Shown: positions 1-7,745 of the stretch, piece by piece
How positions within the stretch are numbered: position 1 is the stretch's first letter
Layout of the letters: each line of letters starts with the position of its first letter
Made by a program: the position numbers and the translations under genes
Notes under the pieces: model-generated
What the model was told of the DNA's origin: nothing
Seen by the model: only the letters and a program-made list of their open reading frames with translations
Databases searched by the model: none
NCBI RefSeq assembly: GCF_004217615.1
Contig: NZ_SHLD01000001.1
Coordinates: 3,720,001 to 3,784,000 of the forward strand
Reading direction: 5' to 3'
DNA length: 64,000 nucleotides
Source: Micromonospora kangleipakensis
Lineage (GTDB): Bacteria > Actinomycetota > Actinomycetes > Mycobacteriales > Micromonosporaceae

Positions 1-1015
1 CCGCCTCGAAGCCGTACCGGCCGAACCGGGCCATCGCCGCCTGCCGGGCCTCGGCCTTCGCGTCGGGGCCGGCCACGGCCCTGACCGCCGCCGGGAAGCC
101 CAGTCGGGAGGCGGTGAGGTCGTGCTCGCTCCGCGCCGACCAGCAGGGCAGCACCGCCGAGTGGCGCTCCTCCCGGCCGTCCCGGGCCCGGGTACGCACT
201 CGCTCCTCGCGCACGCTCCACAGTGCCGTCTCGCCCAGCGGCAGGTCGAACAGCGACCGCCGGCCCGGCTCGCCGCCGCCCACCGCCGCCGCGCCGAACC
301 GGTACGCGACGGCCAGCACGTCACCCGGCGGCACCTCGGGCGCGGCGGCCACCGACAGCACCGTCAGCCCCGCCCGGCCACCCTCCGTGGCCGCCGGCTG
401 GGCCGTCGCCACGTGCACGATCACCTCGCCGGCCCGGTCGGTGGCGGCGATCCAGCACCGGTGGCCGCGCTCGGGGGAGCGCAGCGCCCGGGTGAGCGAA
501 GCGGCCCAGCCGCCGGCCGGCCCGAGGGCCGCGGCGGGGGCCAGGTCGAACGGCTCCGCCCAGGAGATCCGGGTGGCCAGCGCGCTGGCCAGGGCCAGCA
601 CCACCTGCGGCGAGATCCGCAGCGGGAACCGGTCGATCAGCCCGAGGGTGTGCTCCCGGGCCCAGCCGTCCAGCGCGTCCTGCGATGGCAGCGGCCCGGT
701 CGCGGTGCGCGGCGGCAGGCCGGCGTACCAGTCGGCGAGGCCGGCGGGTTCGTACCCGGCGCGGTGCCAGACGGCGGTCGCGGCGGGCACCAGCGGGTGC
801 GGCTCGGCCAGCAGCGCGGCCGCCGTCGCGGCGGCGTCCGACGGGTCCATGCCGAGCACGTCCGCCAGGTCGTCCCGCTCGGCGCCGGTCGCCGCCGGTC
901 CGCAGAGCGCCAGCAGCAGCCACGCGCCGAGCGGGGAGGCGACGTGGTGGCCGGGGTCGACGGCGGCGTGCAGGCGCTCGGCGTACCGGGCGAGGGGCTC
1001 CTGGAGGCTCGTCAT
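1..1015 (-). CDS. Serpin-like protein (C-terminus beyond window)
   Basis: The frame is open from an ATG at 1015 to the window edge (338 codons), so the C-terminus, including any reactive-centre loop, is not visible. The first 50 residues carry a serpin-like helix-A/B pattern (SPLGAWLLLALCGPAATG, then DDLADVLGM). A later stretch (SLFDLPLGETALWSVREE) is compatible with a serpin beta sheet. Family serpins inhibit serine proteases by a suicide mechanism, but bacterial members are variable and many may not inhibit. No signal peptide is seen, so a cytoplasmic location is inferred. It diverges in sequence from classical serpins, and a generic hypothetical protein is the alternative. Confidence 0.5.
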   Translation of the reverse strand, partial: MTSLQEPLARYAERLHAAVDPGHHVASPLGAWLLLALCGPAATGAERDDLADVLGMDPSDAAATAAALLAEPHPLVPAATAVWHRAGYEPAGLADWYAGLPPRTATGPLPSQDALDGWAREHTLGLIDRFPLRISPQVVLALASALATRISWAEPFDLAPAAALGPAGGWAASLTRALRSPERGHRCWIAATDRAGEVIVHVATAQPAATEGGRAGLTVLSVAAAPEVPPGDVLAVAYRFGAAAVGGGEPGRRSLFDLPLGETALWSVREERVRTRARDGREERHSAVLPCWSARSEHDLTASRLGFPAAVRAVAGPDAKAEARQAAMARFGRYGFEA

Positions 1016-1064
1016 GGCTCCACTCTGCCGACCGCCGGCCGGTTCGGCACGCTCACCGGGCCCG

Positions 1065-1583
1065 TCAGGACCAGAGTTCGAACGGCTCGTCGATCTCCTC
1101 GCCGGCCAGGAACGGGGTGAGCAGCGCCGGCAGCCGCCCCGGGTAGAAGCGTTCCCGGCTGGCCACGATCTCGCCGACCGCCCACCAGCGGAAGCCGAAG
1201 TAGTCCTCCACCTCGTAGTCGAGCCGGTCCGACTCGTCGACCGCCGGGCCGCGGCCCGGCACCCGCACCGGCACGACCACCTCGTCCTGCAGGTGCCGCA
1301 GCTGGCGGTGGACGAAGCTGGCCCGCCGCCGCCAGCGAGGCGCCCCGATCTGGTCCGGCCCCACCCGAATTCCGGTCTCCTCGCGCAGCTCCCGCACTGC
1401 CGCGTCGAGGTACGTCTCGCCGGGGTCGAGGCCGCCGCCCGGCAGCTCCCACCAGGTGCCGAGCCGGGGGTGGTCCGGGTCGCGGGTGTGGAAGAGCAGC
1501 ACCCGCTCCTCGGCGTCGAGCACCACCACCCGGACCGCGCGGCGTTCCAGGACCGGCAGGTCCCGGGGCAGTTCGTCGGTCAT
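1065..1583 (-). CDS. NUDIX hydrolase
   Basis: A 172-aa protein with a full Nudix box at about residues 48-70: GGG, then GET, then RELREETGI, which supplies the metal-binding glutamates. Family members cleave nucleoside diphosphates linked to another group; the substrate cannot be read here. The start at 1583 is supported by a strong GGGAGGGAAC ribosome site just upstream. The frame stays open for 150 more codons upstream, but that extension overlaps the divergent methyltransferase at 1638 and is unlikely to be translated. It is followed after 49 bp by the serpin-like gene on the same strand. Confidence 0.85.
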   Translation of the reverse strand: MTDELPRDLPVLERRAVRVVVLDAEERVLLFHTRDPDHPRLGTWWELPGGGLDPGETYLDAAVRELREETGIRVGPDQIGAPRWRRRASFVHRQLRHLQDEVVVPVRVPGRGPAVDESDRLDYEVEDYFGFRWWAVGEIVASRERFYPGRLPALLTPFLAGEEIDEPFELWS

Positions 1584-1637
1584 GAGGTTCCCTCCCCAGG
1601 GGTCACGTGTCCGCGTCCACCCTGCCACGATGGCGTC

Positions 1638-2480
1638 ATGTCCCAGCTTTTCGGTGAGGTGGCCGGCAGCTACGACGAGGCGCGTCCGGGCTACCCGCCG
1701 GAGATCGTCGAGGCGATCCGCGGGTACCACGGCGGGGTGCCCGCCCGGCTGGTCGAGGTGGGCGCCGGGACGGGCCGGGCCACCGGGATGCTGCTCGGGT
1801 TGGGCGCGCCGATGACCTGCGTGGAGCCGGACGCGCGGATGGCCGAGCTGCTGGCGGCCCGGTTCCCCGGGGTCGAGGTGGTGGTGGCGCCGTTCGAGGA
1901 GTGGACGCCACCGCCGGGCGGGGTGCCGGCGCTGGCCTGCGCGATGGCCTGGCACTGGCTGGACCCGGAGACCCGCAACCGCCGGGCGTACGACGCGCTG
2001 AGCCCGGGCGGCACCCTGGCCGTCTTCGCGCACCGCTACGCGTACGTCGACCCGGCGCAGGCCGCCGCGCTACGGACGGCGTTCGAGTCGGCGGACCCGG
2101 CGCGCCACGAGGACCCGGCCGAGGACTGGTTCCACGCCGACATCGCCGGCCGCGGCCGCTTCGCCGACGTCCGGTCGGTGCCCTTCCGCCGCGCGGTGCC
2201 GCTGACCATGGCGGCGTACCAGGCGCTGGTCAGCACGTTCTCCCCGCAGCTTAGGCGGCCGCCCGAGCTGCGGGAGCGGGTGCTGGCGGCGGTCGGCGCG
2301 GCGGTCGACGGGTTCGGCGGGACGGTCGTGCTGGACCTGCGCACCACGCTGGTCCTGGCCCGCCGCCCGGTTGACCGGCTCAGTCCGCACCGGCGTCACA
2401 TGATCGTCGGCGACGCCTCCGCCGTACCTCCACCGCATTTCGGCCGGCGGCCCCGCGCGGTCCCCGGGACCGGGGGATAG
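1638..2480 (+). CDS. Class I SAM-dependent methyltransferase
   Basis: A 280-aa protein. Motif I (VEVGAGTGRATGMLL) lies at about residues 38-52, the acidic residue after beta-2 (CVEPDARM) at about 63-70, and a motif IV-like segment follows (AMAWHWLDPE). The opening residues FGEVAGSYDEARPGYP are typical of the UbiE/Methyltransf_11 group acting on small molecules. The substrate is unknown. The ATG at 1638 is used because homologues begin a few residues before FGEVA. It is divergent from the NUDIX gene across a 54-bp gap that must hold both promoters. Confidence 0.82.
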   Translation: MSQLFGEVAGSYDEARPGYPPEIVEAIRGYHGGVPARLVEVGAGTGRATGMLLGLGAPMTCVEPDARMAELLAARFPGVEVVVAPFEEWTPPPGGVPALACAMAWHWLDPETRNRRAYDALSPGGTLAVFAHRYAYVDPAQAAALRTAFESADPARHEDPAEDWFHADIAGRGRFADVRSVPFRRAVPLTMAAYQALVSTFSPQLRRPPELRERVLAAVGAAVDGFGGTVVLDLRTTLVLARRPVDRLSPHRRHMIVGDASAVPPPHFGRRPRAVPGTGG

Positions 2481-2490
2481 GCTGCCCGCC

Positions 2491-2985
2491 GTGGCAGGTC
2501 TGTTGAGGAACGTGGCGTCGCGGTTCGGCCGGATGACCGGGGGCACGGCGACGCCGGCGCAAAAGCCGGGCCCGATCCCGGCCCAGGTCGCGCGGCGCCG
2601 CCAGGTGGCCGCGCTGCAGCGTCGCCAGCTCGCGTACGCCCCGGAGCTGGACGGGCAGGCCGACCCGGGGGAGATCGTCTGGACCTGGGTCCCGTACGAG
2701 GACGACCCCCGCCAGGGCAAGGACCGCCCGGTGCTGGTGGTGGGCCGGCACAGCCGGACGCTGTTCGGGCTGATGCTCTCCAGCCAGGACGAGCGGGACG
2801 GCCAGCGGCACTGGCTGGCGCTCGGGCCGGGCGCCTGGGACCGGGACAACCGCCCGAGCTGGGTACGTCTCGACCGGGTCCTCACCATGCGGGAGGACAG
2901 CATCCGGCGCGAGGGCGCGGTGCTGGACCGGACCCGCTTCGACCGGGTGGGCCAGGCCCTGCGTGCCGGCTACGGCTGGCGCTGA
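2491..2985 (+). CDS. PemK/MazF-fold protein without visible antitoxin
   Basis: A 164-aa protein starting at a GTG 10 bp after the methyltransferase. Residues about 50-160 resemble the PemK/MazF fold: an early beta strand with VWTWVPYEDDPRQGKDRPVL, a central hydrophobic core, then WVRLDRVLTMREDSI. Family members are mRNA endoribonucleases normally paired with a small antitoxin. No antitoxin-sized ORF lies on either side. The N-terminal 50 residues are basic and possibly helical (VARRRQVAALQRRQL), which is longer than classical MazF. It may be a domesticated member with another role, so toxicity should not be assumed. Confidence 0.65.
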   Translation: MAGLLRNVASRFGRMTGGTATPAQKPGPIPAQVARRRQVAALQRRQLAYAPELDGQADPGEIVWTWVPYEDDPRQGKDRPVLVVGRHSRTLFGLMLSSQDERDGQRHWLALGPGAWDRDNRPSWVRLDRVLTMREDSIRREGAVLDRTRFDRVGQALRAGYGWR

Positions 2986-3028
2986 CCCGGCAGACGACCG
3001 CCGGACGGGGGATTGGCAGGGTGACCCG

Positions 3029-4042
3029 ATGACCACTGTGGACGACCGGCTGGCCGGCTGGCTGCGGGCGGACTTCGGTCTCGTCCTGGTGGCCGCCGAG
3101 CCGGTGCCGTACGGCGCGGACGACGCGGCGCGGCTCTGGCGGGCCACCACCGCCGACGGCGCCCAGTGGGCGGTCAAGCTGAGCGGCGGCGGCACCCCGG
3201 CGGGGCTGCTCGTCACGGCCCACCTCGCCGGGCAGGGCGTGCCGGGCATCGCCGCGCCGCTGACCACCGGGGATGGTCGGCTCTGCGGGGTCCACGAGGG
3301 ACGGCGGCTCTCCGTGGTGCCGTGGCTCTCCGCCGACCGGGCGCTCGCCGGCGGGATGAGCGCCGCGCACTGGCGCGCGTACGGCGAGGTGCTGGCCGCG
3401 ACCCACGGCGTCGCGACCACCGACGAGCTGACGGCGCTGCTGTCCCGGGAGGACCACACCCACGCGGCGATCGGCGCGGCCACCCGGGAGACGGACCGCC
3501 GGTTGCGGGCCGTGGACGGCTCGGCCGACCGGTGGACCCGGGAGGTGGCGGCCCGCTGGCGGGCGGCCGCGGCCGACGTGTCGACGCTGCTGGACCGCGT
3601 GGACCGGCTCGGCGCGGAGTTGCGGGACCGGCCCGCGGACCTGGTGGTATGTCACGGCGATCCGCACCTGGGCAACCTGTTGCTCGACCCGGACGGGCGG
3701 GTCTGGCTGATCGACTGGGACGACGCGGTGCTCGCGCCCCGGGAACGCGACCTGATGTTCGTGCTCGGCGGCGTGCTGGCGTTCGCGCCGGTGACCCCGG
3801 CCCAGCAGGCGGCCTTCTTCGCCGGCTACGGCCCGGTGGACCCCGATCCGGTCCGGCTCGCCTACCACCTCGGCGTGCGGGCGCTGGACGACATCTGTAG
3901 CTGGGCCCGGGACGTGGCCGACGCGGACCGGCCGGAGGCCGAGCGGGTCCGCGCGCTGGAGATCGTGGACGGGCTGTTGTCCCCGGTGGGCCTGGTCAGC
4001 CTCGCCCGCGACGCGCTGCGCGACCTCGGCCGCTGGGACTGA
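3029..4042 (+). CDS. Aminoglycoside phosphotransferase (APH)-fold kinase
   Basis: A 337-aa protein. The kinase signature is clear: the Brenner-type catalytic loop VVCHGDPHLGNLLL (about residues 207-220) followed by the metal-binding segment VWLIDWDDA (about 226-234). The N-lobe lysine is probably in QWAVKLSGG (about residue 50). Family members phosphorylate aminoglycosides, choline, homoserine or other small hydroxyl compounds. Resistance is not implied by the fold alone. The ATG at 3029 is chosen because the frame upstream overlaps the preceding gene. The nearest + strand neighbour upstream ends 43 bp before it. Confidence 0.8.
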   Translation: MTTVDDRLAGWLRADFGLVLVAAEPVPYGADDAARLWRATTADGAQWAVKLSGGGTPAGLLVTAHLAGQGVPGIAAPLTTGDGRLCGVHEGRRLSVVPWLSADRALAGGMSAAHWRAYGEVLAATHGVATTDELTALLSREDHTHAAIGAATRETDRRLRAVDGSADRWTREVAARWRAAAADVSTLLDRVDRLGAELRDRPADLVVCHGDPHLGNLLLDPDGRVWLIDWDDAVLAPRERDLMFVLGGVLAFAPVTPAQQAAFFAGYGPVDPDPVRLAYHLGVRALDDICSWARDVADADRPEAERVRALEIVDGLLSPVGLVSLARDALRDLGRWD

Positions 4043-4050
4043 TCAGTCGG

Positions 4051-4701
4051 TCAGCACTCGGCGAGGTGCGGGGTCTCCACCAGCTGGCGGGCCGGCCGGG
4101 CCGCGGCCACGCTCTTCGCCTGGTACATCGCCGCGTCCGCGCGGCAGAGCGCCTCGGCGAGCTGGGTCGGCCCGTGCACCGGGGCGAGCCCGACGGACGC
4201 GGTCACCTGCACGGTGCGGCTGCCGAGCGGGATCGGCGCGGCGAGGGCCTCGCAGAGCCGCCGGGTGGCGTGCTCGATCCACCGCCGGTCCACCGTCGGG
4301 CTGGCCAGCAGCCCGGCGAACTCGTCGCCGCCGAGCCGGGCGACCAGGTTGTCCCCGGCGAAGGCGGCGAGCCGCTGGGCCACGCTGATCAGCACCTGGT
4401 CACCGGCGGCGTGGCCGTACCGGTCGTTGACCAGCTTGAAGTCGTCGAGGTCGAGCACCACGGCGATCAGCGGGCTGCCGGCGGCGCCGGTGAGCAGGGT
4501 CCCGGCCAGCCGGTAGAAGGCCCGTCGGTTGGGCAGCCCGGTCAGCGGATCGTGGCTGGCGGCGTGCCGTTCGGCCGCCAGTTCGGCCTGCAGGAGCTCG
4601 ATCTCCTCCTCTGCGCGCAGCGCCCGGCGGCGCAGTTGCCAGACGGAGACCAGGGCGCCGGCGGCGGAGATCCCGGACGCGACGGTCATCGGATCCGGCA
4701 C
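4051..4701 (-). CDS. GGDEF-domain protein, probable diguanylate cyclase
   Basis: A 216-aa protein. It has an N-terminal hydrophobic stretch (TVASGISAAGALVSVWQL, about residues 6-23), a short coiled region (EEEIELLQAELAAERHA), then a complete GGDEF domain with DPLTGLPNRRAF, the metal-binding DLDDFKLVND and an intact RLGGDEFAGLL. These support synthesis of c-di-GMP. The RxxD inhibitory site expected five residues before GGDEF is absent (FAGD instead), so product inhibition there is unlikely. A GTG at 4701 is preferred over the internal ATG (4689) because GAGGGAGGG lies just before it. It converges with the phosphotransferase gene. Confidence 0.85.
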   Translation of the reverse strand: MPDPMTVASGISAAGALVSVWQLRRRALRAEEEIELLQAELAAERHAASHDPLTGLPNRRAFYRLAGTLLTGAAGSPLIAVVLDLDDFKLVNDRYGHAAGDQVLISVAQRLAAFAGDNLVARLGGDEFAGLLASPTVDRRWIEHATRRLCEALAAPIPLGSRTVQVTASVGLAPVHGPTQLAEALCRADAAMYQAKSVAAARPARQLVETPHLAEC

Positions 4702-4834
4702 GAACCCTCCCTCGCCACAGCCGTCGATCTCCCGTGGGCGGTGCCTCGACCGCCCGGCCCGGGCCCGTGTTTCCACTGGTCGCCCGGAGAGCGGGGTAAC
4801 CCAAAGTGAACGGATGGGTACACCGCACGTGCGT

Positions 4835-4883
4835 TATCATGCTCGCTGTCCAATGCAGATGCAATAGCAGATGCACGTGCATC
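4835..4883. promoter_or_regulatory. Candidate operator region of the DUF397/XRE pair
   Basis: The 266-bp gap between the GGDEF gene and the DUF397 gene contains a -10-like TATCAT (4835-4840), a direct repeat GCAGATGCA (4855-4863 and 4867-4875, 12 bp apart) and a perfect 14-bp palindrome GATGCACGTGCATC (4870-4883). The sites overlap one another and stand out against the surrounding GC-rich sequence. Binding by the adjacent XRE regulator is inferred from position only. Confidence 0.4.
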
Positions 4884-4967
4884 ATCGTCCTCTGTCGACA
4901 CACCACCCTCGTCGCCGCCACCGCTCCTCCCGCGGCATCGGCTGGCTCTGGCACAGAAAGACGCCTT

Positions 4968-5207
4968 ATGCAGCAGCCCCAGAATGGCGTACCCACCAGT
5001 CAGCTGCCGCCGCTGCGGTGGCAGAAGAGCCGTCGCAGCAACCCCAGCGGAAACTGCGTCGAGCTGGCCGAGCTCCCGGACGGCGCCGGCATCGCGATGC
5101 GCAACTCCCGGCACCCGGAGGGCCCGGCGCTGATCTACACAGTGGACGAGATCACGGCCTTCGTGCTCGGCGCCCGGGACGGGGACTTCGACGACCTGAT
5201 CGCCTGA
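4968..5207 (+). CDS. DUF397 small protein
   Basis: A 79-aa protein with the DUF397 signature: WQKSRRSNPSGNCVELAEL near the N-terminus, then VAMRNS-like AMRNSRHPEGPAL and a C-terminal FVLGARDGDFD. In actinobacteria such proteins are the small partner of XRE/DUF5753 regulators (the WhiJ/AbaA-type families of Streptomyces), where the pair affects development and antibiotic production and behaves partly like a toxin-antitoxin pair. The matching regulator lies 130 bp downstream on the same strand. The ATG at 4968 has only a weak upstream AGAAAG. The start is set by family length. Confidence 0.85.
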   Translation: MQQPQNGVPTSQLPPLRWQKSRRSNPSGNCVELAELPDGAGIAMRNSRHPEGPALIYTVDEITAFVLGARDGDFDDLIA

Positions 5208-5337
5208 CCCGTGTCCCGCCCGCGGGACCGATCGGCCGTCCGGACGAGTTCATCTCACTGACGGTCCATGGCATGCTTACACGTCGGCCGGACTGGGGCG
5301 TCCGGTCGGCCACAGTCGGCATGCGAAGGACGACCAC

Positions 5338-6225
5338 GTGACGATGGTTCCCGGCGAGGACGGCCCGGCCACCGGGCCGACCGTGCTGCGCATGCTGCTC
5401 GGGGCGCAACTGCGGCGGCTCCGCGAGGGCGCCGGGGTCACCCGCGAGGGCGCCGGCTGGGAGATCCGGTCCTCCGAGTCGAAGATCAGCCGGATGGAGC
5501 TCGGCCGGGTCGGCTTCAAGGAGCGGGACGTCGCCGACCTGCTCACCCTCTACGGTGTCTCGGCGACCGCCGAGCGTACGGCGCTGCTCAAGCTGGCCCG
5601 GGACGCGAACAGCCCCGGCTGGTGGCACCGGTACGGCGACGTGCTGCCCACCTGGTTCCAGTCCTACCTGGGGCTGGAGGCCGCCGCCGCGCTGATCCGG
5701 ACGTACGAGGTCCAGTTCGTCCCCGGCCTGCTGCAGACCCCCGAGTACGCCCGCGCGGTCATCCTGCTCGGCCACCGCGGCGCCACGCCAGAGGAGATCG
5801 ACCGGCGGGTGAACCTGCGGGTGGAGCGCCAGGAGCTGCTGCGCCGGACCCGTCCGCCCCAGCTCTGGGCGGTGGTCGACGAGGCCGCGCTGCGCCGGCC
5901 GATCGGCGGGCCGGAGGTGATGCGCGGGCAGTTGGACGCGCTGATCGAGGCGACGGCCTCGCCGCACGTCCGGCTTCAGATCGTGCCCTTCGAAGCGGGC
6001 GGGCACGCCGCCGCCGGGGGCGCCTTCACCATCCTGCGCTTCGGCGACCAGGACCTCCCGGACATCGTCTACATCGAGCAGTTGACCAGCGCGATCTACC
6101 TGGACAAGCGCGAGGACCTCGACTACTACGCGCTGGCCATGGAGCGGCTCTGCGTGGAAGCCGCGCCGCCGGAGCGGACCCCCGAGCTGCTCGGCCAGAT
6201 CGCCGACGAGCTGTACCCGCGCTGA
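5338..6225 (+). CDS. XRE-family regulator with DUF5753 domain
   Basis: A 295-aa protein. The N-terminal helix-turn-helix spans about residues 18-75 (LGAQLRRLREGAGVTREGAGW, SESKISRMELGRVGFKERDV), followed by a DUF5753 domain (about 105-285) with GLEAAAALIRTYEVQFVPGLLQTPEYARA and a C-terminal YIEQLTSAIYLD. This is the standard architecture of the WhiJ-like regulators whose genes sit beside a DUF397 partner. The GTG at 5338 (or ATG at 5344) is the start. It probably binds the repeats upstream of the DUF397 gene, which is inference. Confidence 0.88.
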   Translation: MTMVPGEDGPATGPTVLRMLLGAQLRRLREGAGVTREGAGWEIRSSESKISRMELGRVGFKERDVADLLTLYGVSATAERTALLKLARDANSPGWWHRYGDVLPTWFQSYLGLEAAAALIRTYEVQFVPGLLQTPEYARAVILLGHRGATPEEIDRRVNLRVERQELLRRTRPPQLWAVVDEAALRRPIGGPEVMRGQLDALIEATASPHVRLQIVPFEAGGHAAAGGAFTILRFGDQDLPDIVYIEQLTSAIYLDKREDLDYYALAMERLCVEAAPPERTPELLGQIADELYPR

Positions 6226-6268
6226 CCGTTCCCGGCTCACCGACCGCGCGCTGGCGCGGGCTTGGCCA

Positions 6269-6327
6269 TTGACCGTCCCCGACGCGTGCGAGTAGTCTCT
6301 GGATCGATCCAGACTGAATCGATCCAG
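6269..6327 (+). promoter_or_regulatory. Promoter and tandem LacI-type operators
   Basis: TTGACC (6269-6274) and TAGTCT (6293-6298) are spaced by 18 bp and form a plausible promoter for the LacI gene. Overlapping its downstream edge is a perfect 14-bp palindrome CTGGATCGATCCAG (6299-6312), followed by a near-identical copy with one mismatch, CTGAATCGATCCAG (6314-6327), with centres 15 bp apart. The position just before the GTG at 6340 suggests autorepression. CG at the centre is typical of LacI operators. Confidence 0.75.
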
Positions 6328-6339
6328 AAGGGCGTCGCG

Positions 6340-7395
6340 GTGAAACCGACCCTGCAGGACGTGGCGAAGGCCGTGGGTGTCTCCCGCAGCACCGTCTCCA
6401 ACGCCTACAGCCGCCCCGACCAGCTCTCCGCCGCCCTCCGGCGCCGGATCCTCGACGCCGCGCGGCAGCTCGGCTACCCCGGGCCCGACCCGACCGCCCG
6501 GTCGCTGCGCCGCGGCTTCGTCGGCGCGATCGGCGTGCTCTTCACCTCCCAGCTGTCATACGCCTTCACCGACCCCTTCGCGGTGCGCTTCCTGGCCGGG
6601 CTCAGCGCGGCGGCCGAGCGGCACGGCGCCGCCCTGCTGCTGGTCCCGCTCCCCACCGATTTGGCGCTCGCCCGCGCCGCCGTCGAGAACGCCGCCGTCG
6701 ACGGCTTCTGCGTCTACTGCGTCGGCGACGAGGAGTGGGCGCTCGACGCCATCCGTGGCCGGGCCCTGCCCTACGTCACCACCGCCGCCGCCGAGGGGGC
6801 CGACCCGGCGCACCGCTACGTCGGCATCGACGAGCGCGCCGCCGCCCGCACCGTCGCCGAGCACGTCGCCGCCCTCGGCCACCGGCGGGTGGCCCTCCTC
6901 GGCGACACCGTGCTGCCCGACGCCCCACCCGGACCGCTGCGGCTGGCCGGCCCGGCGGACGTCCCGCACCCCACCACCCGGGGCCGGCTCGCCGGCTTCG
7001 CCGACGCGTTCGCCGCGCTCGGCGTCGGCTGGTCCGCGCTCACCGTGCTCAACGCCACCGGCAACAGCCGCGCCGCCGGCGCCGCCGCGGTGGCCGCCAC
7101 GCTCGCCGGCGACGCCCCGCCCACCGCCGTGCTGGCCTGCTCCGACGTGCTCGCCCTCGGGGTCCTCGACGCGCTCGCCGAGGCCGGTCGACGACTTCCG
7201 CACCCCGTCTCCGTCACCGGCTTCGACGACATCGCCGAGGCCGCCGCGGCCGGCCTCACCACCGTCCGGCAGCCGGCCGAGGAGAAGGGGCGGATCGCCG
7301 CCGAACTCCTCCTGGAGCCGCCGGCCGACCCCGCCGCCGGCCACGTCCTGCTCCGCACCGATCTCGTCGTCCGCACCTCCACCGGTCCTGTCTGA
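6340..7395 (+). CDS. LacI-family transcriptional regulator
   Basis: A 351-aa protein. The first 55 residues are a LacI HTH (PTLQDVAKAVGVSRSTVSNAY, then LSAALRRRILDAARQLGY) with the hinge helix (GPDPTARSLRRG). The remainder is a periplasmic-binding-protein-like sensor domain, ending with GFDDIAEAAAAGLTTVRQP. The effector is unknown. The GTG at 6340 is set by the HTH start; upstream residues would be encoded by the operator. No sugar or transport genes are adjacent, so the only obvious targets are itself and the 67-aa gene 11 bp downstream. Confidence 0.9.
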   Translation: MKPTLQDVAKAVGVSRSTVSNAYSRPDQLSAALRRRILDAARQLGYPGPDPTARSLRRGFVGAIGVLFTSQLSYAFTDPFAVRFLAGLSAAAERHGAALLLVPLPTDLALARAAVENAAVDGFCVYCVGDEEWALDAIRGRALPYVTTAAAEGADPAHRYVGIDERAAARTVAEHVAALGHRRVALLGDTVLPDAPPGPLRLAGPADVPHPTTRGRLAGFADAFAALGVGWSALTVLNATGNSRAAGAAAVAATLAGDAPPTAVLACSDVLALGVLDALAEAGRRLPHPVSVTGFDDIAEAAAAGLTTVRQPAEEKGRIAAELLLEPPADPAAGHVLLRTDLVVRTSTGPV

Positions 7396-7406
7396 AGGAG
7401 CCCACC

Positions 7407-7610
7407 ATGGAACAGCCCACCGGTTACGTCCTCGCCGTCGACGCCGTGACCCGACACGTCAACTCGGCCCGGCCCGACGCGCCGGTCCGCCCCGACCGCC
7501 CCCGCCCGGCCCGGCTGACGCTCACCCGGCTGGCCGCCGCCGGTGCGCTGCGCAGGCTCGCCGACCTGATGGAACCCCGGCCGGCGCCCGTGCCGCACAC
7601 CTGCTCCTGA
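7407..7610 (+). CDS. Small hypothetical protein (67 aa)
   Basis: I do not recognise a family. The ORF starts with ATG preceded by an AAGGAG ribosome site 8 bp upstream and follows the LacI gene by 11 bp, so co-transcription under the tandem operator is likely. The product is basic and proline/arginine rich (RPDAPVRPDRPRPARL), with a central helix-like LTRLAAAGALRRLADLM and a C-terminal HTC. There is no signal peptide or membrane segment. Its link to the regulator is positional only. Confidence 0.6.
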   Translation: MEQPTGYVLAVDAVTRHVNSARPDAPVRPDRPRPARLTLTRLAAAGALRRLADLMEPRPAPVPHTCS

Positions 7611-7745
7611 GTCCCGTCGCGGCCGACCCGCCCGGGTGGCCGGGGCCACCCGGGCGCCAGCCGGATCACCCCATCGGGGGCCAGCCGGTGCCGAACCGGG
7701 CACCGGGTTGGGGGCGGCGGCGATCGGCAGGCAGACTGGGGCACC

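Noticed and set aside
114..1637. Long + frame upstream of the methyltransferase
   Set aside because: It is antisense to the serpin-like and NUDIX genes and has Ser/Arg/Pro shadow composition; the methyltransferase begins at 1638.
3029..4042. Aminoglycoside resistance gene
   Set aside because: The APH fold is clear, but the fold is shared by many housekeeping kinases and no resistance-specific features can be read.
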